NCBI RefSeq assembly: GCF_963678635.1
Contig: NC_087071.1
Coordinates: 22,892,013 to 22,956,012 of the forward strand
DNA length: 64,000 bases
Origin: Symsagittifera roscoffensis
Lineage: Eukaryota > Xenacoelomorpha > Acoela > Convolutidae
Direction: 5' to 3'
Notes under the pieces: model-generated
The model's input: the letters and a program-made list of their open reading frames with translations, nothing else
Databases searched by the model: none
What the model was told of the DNA's origin: nothing
Part shown: piece by piece, positions 22,931-35,332 of the stretch
Numbering within the stretch: the first letter of the stretch is position 1
Layout of the letters: every line of letters begins with the position of its first letter
Made by a program: the position numbers and the translations under genes

Positions 22931-24399
22931 CTGAAAAGTGTTGAACTCTTAAATGTTAAATTTGGTTTCAAGAAAGGAGCAACTCGCATTCAATCTGCAT
23001 GAAAAGTCAAAAATTTCCATCTTGAAAGAACAGGAAAAAATTAACTAAATCCCTATTTACATCTCATAATGTTGCATTTATTTACGTATCATTTGGTGAA
23101 CTAAATATTCGGTTATTTTTCAGAGCTTGCTTGGGTCGAAGACAACTCAAAAATCAGATCAATTAAGAATAATTTGAAAACTAGAGGAAATGTTTCAAAA
23201 CTTGTCCCAAAAAAGTTACAAGGCTGCGTTGCAACACTGCTGACCTCTGAGATCTTTTTGGCAAATGGCGAAAGAGCATTCCGATTACGCTTTTGCGCCA
23301 GCCATTTCTTTTTTCGAGCTGTTAAAAAACCTAAATTAACAGTAATATTGCTAAACCAAGAGCAGTTTGAAAAAATATCAAATTTGGTTGGTTGTAATTT
23401 AGATTTTGGTCAAAATTTTTCGAAAAAATTAAATTCAAAAATTTAACAAGGTGAAAGTAAGCCTAACCGAAGGCAAGCAACTTTTATTTTCAATTTAAAC
23501 GATTAATCATTTGTTGTCCTAAAATTAATTTGATTACCGACCCATTAAAAAACAGCCACCAAAAAGTTTGAAACAGTGTAACAAAATCAAAAAAATCAAT
23601 GACACCGAAAAAAGCAATTCTTGAAAGTTTTATAAAACATCAAAGCTCCTAAAATTTCAAGGTTTGTTCATTTTTTTTTAATTTACTTCACTCAGATAGA
23701 ACTGGGTCAATATGTATGTTTCTTAATCGCTATTCCAAAAAATAATCGAAAAACGAACGAATAAACCCAAAAAAAAATAGCATGACTTTAAGTTTAAGAA
23801 TAATTTCGTATTTTTTACACTCAAAACTTTTTTGTTCTGAATGGCAATGAATATAGCTGAACAGTTTTTTCCTGGAGTCATGCTTCGTTCATAAATTGCG
23901 TTTGACAGACTAGTACTATTGTGTAACTTTTGAATGCAAAAGGTGGAAGCAGCGAAAAACTTCGACTAATCAAAAAGTACAAAAACAATCCAAAACCTTT
24001 TTGAATTGTTTATCTTGCTTTTTTTGTTTATTTTGGAAATTTTAAAGGTCAAGCAATATATAAATAACTGTACAACCGAAGATACAATAATTCTACTTTT
24101 CGCAAGACATCAACTATTTATAATGATTTTTTTAATCATTCTTGAAGTTTTATGCACTAAATGATTCTGTAAACATTTTTACCTTGAACGACCGGAACAA
24201 ATTTCAGCAACTTGGTCAGGCATTTCAAATAAGATTTCAGCCAAGATTTTTGGTAATATAAGAGCAAAATGACCCGCATATTTTGCCCTAATTCTTATAC
24301 AAAGAGAGTGAAGCTAATTTAGTTTTAATTCATATAATAATGTGCTTTGTTTTCTTTCTTTACCTTCTACTAACAAATTTTATTTTATTTCATTTTCAG
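22931..24399. other. Intron of host gene 1, left part
   Basis: AT-rich intronic sequence. Scattered ORFs of 60-90 codons lack splice context and look random. Confidence 0.4.
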
Positions 24400-24548
24400 A
24401 AGCTTATATCATTTAGAAACTCGGCGATGGCCGGTAATACTGACGAATTTAATTGTACCGTTGCCACAAACCTAAAACGTTCTTCAACCCTTTCGGCCCA
24501 GCAAAGAGCAATTCACCCCCAAAATCGAAACGAATTTTATACCGACGG
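24400..24548 (+). CDS. Possible first coding exon of a + strand gene nested in host gene 1
   Basis: A strong acceptor (pyrimidine-rich TTTATTTCATTTTCAG) ends at 24399, followed by 27 bases and an ATG at 24427 in good context (GGCGATGG). The frame is open for 40 codons, polar, with one Cys, and reaches a donor-like GG|GTAATT at 24548 in phase 2. It lies antisense within a 4-kb intron of host gene 1. I could not find the next exon, so it may be a single alternative exon or chance. Family unknown. Confidence 0.35.
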
Positions 24549-25508
24549 GTAATTTTTATTCTGTAAAATTTGCACTTGCTCAATTGAATACGCTCGCCAG
24601 TCAAAGATTAATTGGCATTTTTTCTCGACTAAACGCCTTAACGACGAAAGTTCGCTTAAAACTCAGGCCTTAAATTTTTTGTAAAATTTTGTTTCTTTTT
24701 ACTTCATACTGAATTTGAATAATCTAATTTTTTGTGCATACTTAGAAATTTTTACCACATGTTCAACAAAAATTCACCGCATATGCAAGCTTCGCTTTAA
24801 TAAATTTCCCTTATAAATCCAAAAAGCCTGATTATATGAAAATATTGACTACTTCTTTGCATAAGTTATGCTTTAAGAAATATCAACATCTAATTTGGTT
24901 CACTCTTTTTGTTTTCTAGTTAATATAACTTCCACTTTAATCAGACAAAATAGATTAATTTTTTTCAAGATTTGTTTTAGGTATACAAAATATGGTAGTC
25001 AGTGTGTGTGTGTTGAGTTTTTGCAAACAGGAATAGTTTGACATAGTTTTTTTGTTTTTTTTTGACCGTTTAGTGCATAAAAATGGGTACTCAACAAAAC
25101 TTTATGATTACAATAAACAACTATTTTCCAGAACATGAAGATTGCCTATATTTTATATGGGTAATTTTAAAGTTTTCAGTGAGAAAAGGGTTGAGCCACT
25201 TCCATACAAAAGATTCCAAGTCTTCTCAACATAATTGTGTAATTAATTGTGCTTTTGACGCAAATATCGACAAAAAATTGTTATCGTACAGGCAAAAACA
25301 ATCATTAGAAAACAATTAGGAAAAATTGACCAAGCTAATCTAAATGTTGGATATTTATGGTACGTATTTCAAAACAGTTTGAAAATAAAATTCGTCTAGT
25401 CACCAAAGAATTGTTTAGTTTTATAGTTGTAACCTATCAAATAGCTTCTGTTTACATATATTGTGCAACCAGCCATATCGTAGATTCAAAGAAAAAGTTT
25501 TATAAACT
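24549..25508. other. Intronic sequence, no supported gene
   Basis: AT-rich, with T and A runs. An acceptor-like TTTTCCAG at about 25131 is followed by an early stop in the phase needed by the preceding candidate exon. Confidence 0.35.
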
Positions 25509-25952
25509 AACAAGATTGCTCGTATCAGGGCGAAGCCCTGAATGTTCCGACTGCCCTCTAAGGTTTATGGAGCAGTAATAACATTAAATAATTAATTGAA
25601 AGAAAAAAATGAAAATTTTTTTTTCTTCTAAAATTTGAATTTTTTTGAAAATCATTACCGCACACGTCATACAAAGCACAAAAGGATAAATTTCGCTCCT
25701 TGTAACAAATCAATTATGGCAAATAAGCTTCTTTCAACCAATTTGGAACGATTCCTAAGACGGATTAACTCTCCGCTCGCGCGTTAAAAGCGCAAAATAC
25801 ATCGCGCGTTAATTGTCCCAAATTGGTCAAAATGGCAATATTTAAACCCCCTTAACTTTACAAAACATGATCACAGTCGAAATTTGTCTGAAGAAAAAAA
25901 ACCCACCCCGAGCACATATATTACGTCACTTTCGTATCGAAAGTCGGAACAA
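25509..25952 (-). repeat. Family A repeat, inverted copy with shortened middle
   Basis: Both terminal hairpins are kept: the GGGCGAAGCCC hairpin near 25530 and TTTCGTATCGAAA near 25930. Part of the middle is missing compared with 21022-21554: the block just after the GATCACAG segment is joined directly to the GTCGAAATTTGTCTGAAG block. Confidence 0.8.
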
Positions 25953-26966
25953 TAATAACTGTGAACATTCACTTCTTGTTGAGCAGAAGTATCAAAAGGT
26001 TTTAGCCAAACATTAAAATTTGGTGTTTTTCATGTACTTTGTAGAAAATATAATACTTTGACTCATGACTTTTACTTTAGAACGGTCTTGGAGTTTTCTG
26101 TATGGTTATGAACACAACAATGTTATTATAATAAGCTATAAAAAAAATTGAAATTGTATGTTACATGGTAGAAATGGGTTTCCAATAGAAATCTTAGATT
26201 TTTTGTACGTATAGAAATGTATGCAAACTCTGTATGGCTACAATTTCTCCGTCATTGAGAGTTTCAGATCAGCAACTTAACTCCGGTTTGGTTAACCCCG
26301 GTTTTTTAGGGCATTTCTTGAGTCTTGAAGGATAGAGAAGTTACTATTGCAGTAGAAAAACTTCTTTTCATACTGTTGAATTTCCTTAATAGTGAAGTTT
26401 TATTATAATTAATAAGTGCTATAAAGTCTATGTTTTCGAACTGTATAATAATTTTTGGAGTTCTTTGAGATCAATCAAAAATACGCTGAATTACTTTATT
26501 TATTAAGGCCTACTGCAGTATTTAAAAACTATTGGGAGCTGAAAAAGATTGTAAAGCTTTTGTTTTAGTCAAGTTCTTTCAGATGCGTTGAAAATCAATG
26601 GGAACTTCAAGGCTTTGACCTGATAAGAGCACTTTGAAGAAAAAAATAAAGAGACAAATTGGTTAACTGTTCGACTAAAATGATCATACAAAAAAATCAC
26701 AGTTTATTTGATTTAAATTAAATTGACTTCAAAGACTGATTGATTCATCTGTAAACATCGCTATTGAATTAAATGTTTTTTTCTTATTAAAATTTTTTGG
26801 GTTAATTTAAGTTATTTGTTTGAATAATTTTTTGGACACCGCTGAGAATACATAGATAAAGTTGATAGTTAAGGCAACTACGTGCGACTTTTTTCTCTTT
26901 TTTGGTCAGTTGCAATTGGATTATGACTATGAATTAGATGCAAAATATGTAGTTAAAAACACTCAC
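25953..26966. other. Intron of host gene 1, right part
   Basis: No supported coding sequence. The donor of the large exon (GTGAGT on the - strand, 26961-26966) marks its right edge. Confidence 0.45.
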
Positions 26967-28875
26967 ATGCTTTGAATCTCGCTCTCTTTCTGGAGAAACG
27001 CATTGATCAACTCATTTTTCTCCGCCTCGGATAAGTTAGTAATAGCTTCTGGTATTTCAGACGCCTGGTTAGTAATTTCACCACCACTCGAAGCTGAAAC
27101 AGTTTGTTCACGCAAAGCATCAATAGTTTGAGGTTGAAAAACTTGTTGTTCAGCAGTCGAGTTTATCTGACTAAAGTTTTGTTGTTCAGCTGCATTAACA
27201 TCAAAATTGGGATTTTGGTATGCTTTGGGAGGGTTTTTCATTCCGCTAGCATCACCCCAAGTTAGTTTATGCTGGTATCCGGGCAAATAAATATTGGCTG
27301 GGGCGTTCGGCTGAGCCGAATCTAACTTCGAGGAGCTTTGTCCGTTTCCGTTGTTCGATTGTTCTGATACTTTTTCAGGAGTCGCTTCAAAAAGTTTTCT
27401 TGCTTGTTGGTAGTTCTTCGGCAAGGGTTGATTTCCGGGTTGTTTCTGGGCATCATCGATCTCAGTCTGAGTTTTAGCACTACCCGTGGGTCTTAATATT
27501 TCTTTACTGAACGGCGTTGATTCTTCTGATTTCGAAACTTGAGCATTCGCGTTTGTAGGTTCGAATTTAGGAATCGCTCTCTTCAAGGGTTCACCGAATC
27601 GTTTCGCAGCATCTTCGAAATCAACTGGGGTTCTTACTTTCGGATCATCTGACACCTCACCATCTTCAGTAACGTTCAATGATCCTGGTTTTGGCGTCGC
27701 TCTCAACGTTGGCAATGCAATTTCAGAGCTCTTAGATTCTTGACTGGTTTGGAATCCAGGCTCTGGTTTGGGGGTTGTCCTCAAGGTCGGCATAGCATAC
27801 TCGGATCCTGCGCTATCTATATTTGCCTGACATCCGGGTTCTGGTTTTGGAATTGCCCTTAACGTTGGCATGGCAATCTCGGATCCCTTTGATTCTATAT
27901 TAGGAGGGACTTCAGGCTTGGGAGTAGCTCTTAACGTCGGCATCGCATACTCGTAACTTTTAGACTCCTGGTTGATCTGGGTTCCCGGGTCTGGTTTTGG
28001 AGTTGCCCGCAGGGTCGGCATGGCATACTCGGAACTTTTTGGTTCCTGGTTAGGCGGGGTCCCTGGTTCTGGTTTCGGTGTTGCTCTCAATGAAGGCATT
28101 AGGATTTCAGAGGATCCGTTAGCTTTCAACTCCTGGTTCGGAGGTGTCCCTGGAACTTGCTTCATTTTTACTGCTTCTCCGAAACGATTCCGGGCATCTT
28201 TGTAGTCAACTGGACTTTTCTGTGTCTCCAAGCCTGCCTCTTGTAAACTCTGATTTGCTTGAATGGGTTCCGGTACGTTGGTACGGCGTTTCATTGCAAC
28301 AGCCAATCCGTATTTTTGCCTAGCTTCGTCGTAGTTTTGCGGGTGTTTTTCCAAATCTTCTGAATCGTTGCCAACCTGGTCCAAGTTTTCACAAGATTTC
28401 GTTTCAAGTCGTTTCAGTTTCTCTTCGCTCATTTTGATTGGTCGAAATTGCAAAGATTCGTTAGATGGTGATTTAGTGTTGAACTTGTTTTGCGTATTGC
28501 CAAATTTAATTGGCTCACCAAAATTTTTGAGAGCTGATTGGAAATCTCCAGGTAAATCTTTTTCCAGGGGTGGTTTGACTTTGGTTTGTTCCATCTTTTT
28601 ACGTTCCAACTCCAAAACGGCTTGGTGAAACCCTTCGTCAATTGAAGAAGTGTCAACTCCTGACTCTGAATGCTGATTGGTCGACGCTATAGCGTCATGT
28701 CTCTGCTGCGAAGCTTGTGATTGGTCAATTTGGGCTGTGTTAGCAGCGACACTAGCTTGCTGATGGGATAATTGTTGTTGTTGTTGTTGTTCCTGCAGAA
28801 TGTGCATTTGGTTCAGCTGCTGAAGATTCGCTTGGGTAACAGGTTGTGGGCTGTGTAAGGGCACTTGTGGAAAAC
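26967..28875 (-). CDS. Host gene 1, large exon with two kinds of internal repeat
   Basis: A 1,909-bp exon between acceptor TTTTTTTCTAG and donor GTGAGT; the frame is open over its whole length (about 636 codons). Repeat one: six copies of a unit of about 30 residues with core AMPTLRATPKPEP, DNA about 27,670-28,115. Repeat two: five degenerate copies of a 15-residue helix-like motif, (D/N)YxxARxxFGxAxKM, three before and two after the first array. The rest is Gln- and Ser-rich and probably disordered; a PGYQHKLTWGD stretch lies near 27,260. No signal peptide or membrane segment. I recognise no family; a cytoskeletal or scaffold role is only a guess. Confidence 0.85.
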
Positions 28876-30072
28876 CTAGAAAAAAATAAGAAATACTGAA
28901 CTAAAGTAAAATGAAGTTGAGGCAATTTTTAGATGAACCTCCTTGTCTGAATTTTACCTGAAAAAAAATGAACAAATACTTAAGGTAAATTTTACCATAA
29001 CTGAGTTTTGGCAAATAAAGGTTAATTATATTTTATCTTTACAAATTAAGTTTGGAAAATGAATTAGGACCATTTATACATGAGGGATAGGACCAACATA
29101 CGAGCTGTACAACTCATGACGGCGAACTGCTGTTGTGCCCAGGCTTAAGAACTACATGCAATTTTTTTGGTTATTTTTCTGGGCTGGGTAATATTGCCTC
29201 ATCCTCAAGCAATGAGCACGGATCATGGTGGGCCTCGAACATCCGATCTTTCGTTTATGAGGCGGAGACGTAACCACTTCACCGCCGCTTCCCAGCATAG
29301 GAATTGGAGCGTGAACAAATTTTAAGAATTTTCCCATCTTTATTAAATTCATTGACACTTGAAAATGCGCTGAGATCTGCTTTGACTAATTCTCGGTCGA
29401 CTTATTCAACAAAATTGTACGTAATGTATTTTTTTGTTTTCCAAAAATGAATTGTCAAAAACTTCATTTTTTTAAATTGAAAAAAGCACGTATGGTACAT
29501 TTTTTCGACTTTTTATCATATGTCGGAACAAGAAACAATTTTAAAAAAATCATTTATTTCCAGAGCACAAGGGTGAATTATCCAACACCAGCTATTTGCC
29601 ACATCACTAAACTACTGTTGTTTTTATTTAAAATTTTTATGGAAAAAGATAGTTTTGGTCAATTTAGGTAGTAGTGAAAGTGCCCGAAATGATATAGCAA
29701 AAAAAATTGCAGTCGAAGTCATTGCATATTATTGCAAACCAAATCAGCAAAGACCACCAACTGCGCATACCGAGATATTATAAATCGGACTCACACCTCT
29801 ACTGAGTTTCTTTTACAAAATACAAAAAACGTTAATTCTAAGGTTCCACAAATTTTACCAGACACTCTTGGAAAAATATTTGTTTTTTTTTGTCAATCAA
29901 AAAAATTAAATTGAAAAATTTAGAAAAAATTGTTTTCAGGCCAACTTATCAATGATGACTGCTATAAAACCGCATTTACAGCCATTAAACATAGCATGCG
30001 TGATAATCTTGAGTCTTTCTGGTCCGTGTTCAGACGTTCTCTGACTTGTTTGAAATAATGAAAATAAGTTAC
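28876..30072. other. Intron of host gene 1
   Basis: Contains the SINE at 29161-29315. Otherwise no coding sequence. Confidence 0.5.
29161..29315 (-). mobile_element. tRNA-derived SINE, copy 1
   Basis: On the - strand an A-box-like GCGGTGAAGTGGTTACG (29269-29285) is followed by a B box GATGTTCGAGGCC (29231-29244) at tRNA-like spacing, then GTGCTCATTGCTTGAGGATG and an A-rich tail near 29165-29180. The same arrangement and tail sequence occur at 47418-47558 on the other strand, so this is a dispersed family and not a tRNA gene. Confidence 0.8.
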
Positions 30073-30241
30073 CTGGTGGTGCTGGTTGTTGATTTGTTTG
30101 ATGGTGTTGTTGATCATCGGCTGTCTGTATTTGTGGGTTCATACTTTGAGGGGTGCTCACACTCGAGTCAATATCCGAAAAGGCAGGGGTCGCATTCACG
30201 TCTTCCATTTTGAAATTATTATTGTTCACTCTTTGACCAAT
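30073..30241 (-). CDS. Host gene 1, exon
   Basis: 169 bp between acceptor CTTTTTCAG and donor GTAACT. It enters in phase 0 and leaves in phase 1, matching both neighbouring exons. It encodes about 56 polar residues rich in Gln, Asn, Pro and Ser. An internal ATG at 30206-30208 in good context (AAAATGG) could serve as an alternative start. Confidence 0.75.
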
Positions 30242-30812
30242 CTGAAAAAGAAACAGATTGAACAAAATCAGGCAATTATAATTTTACTTTCCTGAATTTT
30301 AGATAAAAAATTAAAACACCGGAGATAAAGGGAAGGAGAAGGAAGGACGCCACTAGGGTTCTGACTAATTATTTTCCAATGAGGTCCCCGTTTGCTAGTT
30401 TTGAACATTCATTTATGGTCGTTCGGCGAGCCAAAAAACTTTGAAAGGTGCCTTTGGCGTCCATGTAATTAAGGCGCTTTTCCCACCAATTATACTATTA
30501 GATTTGAGGGGAATCACGCTCCAAAATATTGTCAAATTATTTTAAAAAGTGCACTTGAACGCAGTTTGGCCTCGTAATGCTAATTTTTTTTTTCACAAAA
30601 TTTTGTCTGCGGCGTGGCAACTTTTGTCAAAATGCAATATTCATTTTGTTTGGAGATATTTCAGACAATCACTTTCTCACGGGCACCTGCCGTTTTCTCC
30701 AAAATGCGTTATAAATTTACATGTAGTGCAATTTTAAATTTGAAATAAATTTTTCAATCAGATGCCCAATAGAAGTTAGTTTCAGTTGTTAGATGCAAAA
30801 AAGCATGCATAC
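30242..30812. other. Intron of host gene 1 with a family C end fragment
   Basis: An 18-base sequence at 30563-30580, CAGTTTGGCCTCGTAATG, is identical to the right terminus of the family C element at 55846-57437. No second end is visible nearby. The rest is AT-rich intron. Confidence 0.5.
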
Positions 30813-32000
30813 CTTAGAACCATAATGTTGGTTCTCATGGTCAATTTCGCCTGTTAGTTTCAAACCAGCACATTTATCATATCCAGCATAACTAGCCCGG
30901 TTATAATTGAAACCATCATTCACAAAACTCTGGTCAACGTAGAAACCGAAATCATCATCTTCTTTCGGTGCTTTTTTTAAAGTCGGCTTCGTGAAAGCGT
31001 AACTGTTTAAATATGAAAATACTGGTTGTTTTTTATCAGTGTTGGAAGCTTTTCTAGTTGATCTTGGCGATGGCAAGGCAATGGCACTTGATCTATAAGG
31101 CGCGTTCATCGCCGAATTATCAGAACTTCTTATTGAGAAATCATTTGACGAAATATTTCCGTTGAAGGGTGTTGAGCTTCGTTGATTCAAATCGAAATCC
31201 GAAATTGAGTCGTGAGGATATCCGAACGAGTTATCGTCGTATAAATTATTTCTGGGTCGATTCCACGATGACGCGAGACCTTTCTCGGTTAACTTATCTT
31301 CGGGATGAATGAAGAACGAGTCGTGTCCTCGACCTGAAAACCCGTTCGGGCTTCTTAAATAACTCGGGCTCGGGCAAAACTTATTTCGGTTTTCTTGAAA
31401 TCTATCAAAATCGGTTTCTTCTAGAGTCATTTTAGAATTTTTCATTGGGTTCAGAGACGTTTGAAATGGTTGTTCAAATCGTTTCGAATTTTCGCCCGTG
31501 AAATTTTTAAACTGTTCACTTAGTTTGTCTAAATTTGCTTCTACTATTGAAACTTTTCGACTTTCTTCAGTGACAAAGTCTTCAACTGGTAAATTTCCGA
31601 CAGGATTTTTAAAATGAGTTTCAGCTAAGTGTTCTAAGGTTTCTTTTTCTTGCAGTTTTTCCTGAAATCTTTCGAAATTAAAGGTTGCAGATTTTTCAAA
31701 CTGGTTGTTTATTCTTAACCCAGTATTGATATTTTTAGCTTGGATTTGAGTCTGTGAATTGTTCTGTCGGTCTTTGTAAACCGGGCTTATCTTTGACTTG
31801 GTTTTGATCGACAAAATTGGAGCAAAAGGCGTAGAGTTTTTTGTCCGAGTGTTTTCGCTGCTGTATGAGTTTGGCTTGAAATGTAATCTAGTTTGTGATT
31901 GATTTTTGAAGTTTGGCGAGTTCGATTGGTATCCTGATTCGTCTTGCGCGTTCGGTTGCTGAATTTTTTTTGAAGAAGTTCTGATAGTCAGTTGAGGAGT
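30813..32000 (-). CDS. Host gene 1, exon
   Basis: A 1,188-bp exon (396 codons, phase 0 at both ends) between acceptor TGTATTTTAG and donor GTATGC. The frame is open throughout. The product is rich in Ser, Asn, Phe and Lys and probably mostly disordered; the last 60 residues are Tyr- and Phe-rich with an acidic EDDDFGFYVDQ patch. No domain is recognised. It is separated from the next upstream exon by an intron of only 47 bases. Confidence 0.8.
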
Positions 32001-32047
32001 CTAAAATACATAAATGTTTATTCGAGTATAACATCGCTATTACTCAC

Positions 32048-32101
32048 ATTTGATTCAGAGAAAAAACGACGATTTTCTTTTATATATTTGTCAGAAAGTG
32101 A
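32048..32101 (-). CDS. Host gene 1, 18-codon micro-exon
   Basis: 54 bp between acceptor TTTACCCAG and donor GTGAGT, phase 0 at both ends, encoding 18 residues (SLSDKYIKENRRFFSESN). The intron that follows (32001-32047) is 47 bases with GTGAGT...TTTTAG ends. Because both sides are in phase 0 the exon could be skipped without changing frame. Confidence 0.65.
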
Positions 32102-33649
32102 CTGGGTAAACTTTTAATCATACTTTTCAAACCTTTTTTTTGTCGTCCCAAATTGAAATAGAATCATTAATGTCAGGGTGATTAAATGGGAGCGTGAGGA
32201 GCCCCATATAAAATTTAAAAGCATCAACGGCCAAAATCTCTCTCTTTTGGTAGTATTTGGAATTAGCTACAGCAATTACTCTTGTATTTTTTAAGCCATA
32301 TTTCAGTAGAGGGAAAGTTGCATTATTGTACATCAAGCTGGTGATAGTATCAAAAGAGACGTGTCGATAAAAAGGTCATAAGATTCGCTCCTTATAACAT
32401 TGTTTCTATATGCAAGAAAACTCTTAACGAGTTGTTTTAGACATTTAATTATATTGTTTTCTTTGTCAGTTTTTATAAAATTACAATTTATTAATAATGG
32501 ATTATTATCTTGCTTTTTGTCAAATCAAAAAAAATCGGGGCAGAGCAACAGTGACGAAGTAAAACAGTGCAGATAATTAAAAAGTGTTCAACAGTGCCGA
32601 AAAGCATCAAATTTCGGAACTGTTAAGCACTTTTTTCGTTATGGCTCTGTATACTTCGGCACTGTTGAACGCTCCAATCAAATCCATTGTAAACAAACAT
32701 AGTCAAATAAAATGTTTTATAATCAAAATAGCCAACTTAAAGTTGAAGAATAACGAACGCAAGGAAACTGAAAAAACGACTTGCTTTTTCAAAAATCTTC
32801 AAGTTTTGAATTTCGAAGAAAACAAGAGATGACCTTAAAACTCTTTGATTTTGTAGAACAATTTATGAGGAACAATTTTTTTTGTGAAAATCAACGAATC
32901 GAGAAAACTGGATCAAAAAACAAAATTTTTATTTCGCTGGGAAATCTGATAATTAATTTCCATTTTCGAAATTAGAAGTCTATCACGTTTTTCATGGCCT
33001 TTACAAATTTGCTGTTCAACCGTGGAGTATGCCTTCCTGTTAACAATAGAAATGCACTGAACTATAAAAAATCATCGCGAAAAGACAAAATTGAACTTTT
33101 CACTGAAAAAAAATAGCAAAACCTACATAAGAGTACTCACTACATCATTACTCTTAAGAGATTGCAAAAAATTTTAACAACAGTGCCACATTGCATTATT
33201 TATCTTTCTTCTTGCAGTTTTTTCTTACAAGTATTTTAAGACTTTCATTTTTTCACCCTTTTTTGTCGTCACTAATACCGTTTAAGTCCATGAAGGTCTC
33301 TTTAGAAGCTGACCCCTAACGCTTGCACCCCTCACATCTCACGTTTGCAACGAATGACCGATTGCTTGATAAATCTGAATCAATCTAAACTGTTAAAAAA
33401 CAATATATTTTTATCTTTCGTTTCCTTCGGTTTCATGAATACTATATTCCAATTGGATGACAGAAAGTGCGGGCACGGCAAGCCTGAGGGTTGGTTTAAC
33501 TGGAAAAGGAAGGAACTGAGAGGGTTGAAGATAAAGCTGTAGGGTAAAAGGGCGGTAGAATCGAACGGGTTTAAAAAAAATGTCGGTCGCTTTTTCCAGG
33601 TCGACCAAATTCCGTTTGCGAGCGCTCCCAGAATCCTAGCAAAAAACGT
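32102..33649. other. Start of the 8.3-kb intron of host gene 1
   Basis: No supported exon. AT-rich, with T runs near 33200. From about 33600 hAT-related repeat sequence begins. Confidence 0.4.
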
Positions 33650-35330
33650 AATTTTTGAGCCCTTTTTCAAAACATTTGACCAAAAAACCGTTTTTTTGCG
33701 CGCGCTCCCTCAAAATTGTTTTAGCGCCGATGGCGCGTTTAGAAATCTCAAAACGCGATGGGGTAATTAGAAAAACATTAGGGTCGGTTAGCCAAAAATT
33801 GATTTCAGAAAAAGTATCAAAAGAAGGACCCTCTGAGTCGGCAGTGGATTGTATCACTTCCCCACCGCTATGTCCTCGCCTGATATGGTGCATTTCACAT
33901 ATCATTGCAACATATTAAACGATTTTTTCCATAATCGATTTTTATCCATCAGACTCCGGTTTTCACTTATCCACAGTATCAGTACAAGCAAATGATAATT
34001 AGGTAGCAAACTTATAAGTGTTTCCTTCTTCTCAAGCTAACAATCACAAGGAATTACTACCAAAAAGCTCAGGTTGCTTCACATGGTTATTCGGCTGTTA
34101 TTAATAATGATTTTTGATATATGGCAAATAAGCATCTTTCCACCAATTTGGAACGATTTCAAGACGGATTAAATCTCCGCTTACACGTTAATAGCTCTAA
34201 ATATATCGCGCGTTAATTGTCCCAAATTGGCCAAAATGGCAATCTTTAAACCCCCATAACTTTATGAAAAATGATCACAGGTCAAAAATCTTTTCAAATT
34301 TGGGATCAAGACAACATTACTGGTTGAATGATATAAAAATTCCGTCAAAAATGGCTAGTTAAAAAAACGAAACTTGTCTGAAGAAAAAACCCACCCCGAG
34401 CACAAATTTTCCGTTTTTATTGATTATTAATACTGGCAACTCAACTACGGCTTACTTCTTCATAAGCTTTGATTGAGAAATTTGGCTGCTTTTTTGGTAA
34501 AATCGAACCTAAAAGACCTAATCCTAATTTTTGGAATTTTTTTTACTACTATATAAGTTGGGCACGGAATGAAAAAAATGGATCATTTTGAAAATTGAAT
34601 AAGATGCATGGTATCAAAACATTGTGAACTTTTTGGCTTCCAAAGGCGTAAATACGCGTTGATCAATTTTTGCTTAACTTTTATAACTAATCAGAAAGGA
34701 TATTATTATTATTAACAGACGAATAACCATGTGAAACAACCTGAGCTTTTTGGTAGTAATTCCTACCGATTGTTAGCTCGAGAAGAAGGAAACACATGCA
34801 TATTGAAGCAAAATTGATTGCTTATAAGTTTGCTACAATTTTTCTCAAACATTATTCTGTTATCCTGATTTAGTGCATCGCAACTGTTGAAATTTTATCA
34901 AAGGAGTTTTTCAAACTGACACTGCTTCAAACAAATTCTAGTACAAGCTGAGAAGTAAAATTACCTAATTATCATTTGCTTGTACTTATAGTGTGGATAA
35001 GTGAGAACCGGAGTCTCATGGATAAAAAACGATTATGGAAAAAATTGTTTAATATGTTGCAATGATATGTGAAATCGACCATCATGCCAGGAGCGGACAT
35101 GGGGGTGGGGAAGGGGAGAAGTGATACCATCCCCTGCCGACTCTGAGAATCCCCCTTTGATACTTTTACTGAAATATATTTTTGGCTAACCGACTTGAAA
35201 ATTTTTCTAAATAGCCCATCGCATTTTGAATTTTTCTAAGCGCGCCATCGGCGCTAATAAATTTTGAGAGAGCGCGCGCAAAAAAGAGTTTTTTTTTTGG
35301 TCAAATGTTTCCAAAAAAGGCTCAAAAAGA
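33650..35330. repeat. Long inverted repeat with a family A copy in the loop
   Basis: The left arm 33650-34110 reads, in reverse complement, as the right arm 34695-35330. Matches include the ACCATGTGAA...CCTGAGCTTTTTGG block, the TTATCATTTGCTTGTAC-like block, the AACATATTAAACGATTTTTTCC block and the hAT-type GCGCGCGC segment. The right arm has extra pieces of about 25 and 120 bp near 34830-34960. The loop holds a partial family A repeat. The arms contain fragments of the hAT-related family described at 50762-51187. Confidence 0.8.
34120..34413 (-). repeat. Family A repeat, partial copy in the loop
   Basis: Contains the GGCAAATAAGC...CCAATTTGGAACGATTT start, the ATATATCGCGCGTTAATTG core and the AAACCCACCCCGAGCACAA end, in reverse orientation. 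The terminal GGGCGAAGCCC hairpin is missing. Confidence 0.75.
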
Positions 35331-35332
35331 GG

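Noticed and set aside
27972-28205. + strand ORF opposite the large exon of host gene 1
   Set aside because: It is the complement of the repeat array and has no independent support; the same holds for 28368-28628.
29231-29269. Functional tRNA gene at the SINE
   Set aside because: A and B boxes are there, but acceptor-stem pairing is absent and the sequence recurs with a shared non-tRNA tail.
33636-33918. ORFs on both strands at the left arm of the inverted repeat
   Set aside because: They cover hAT-type repeat fragments and are not kept in the matching right arm.
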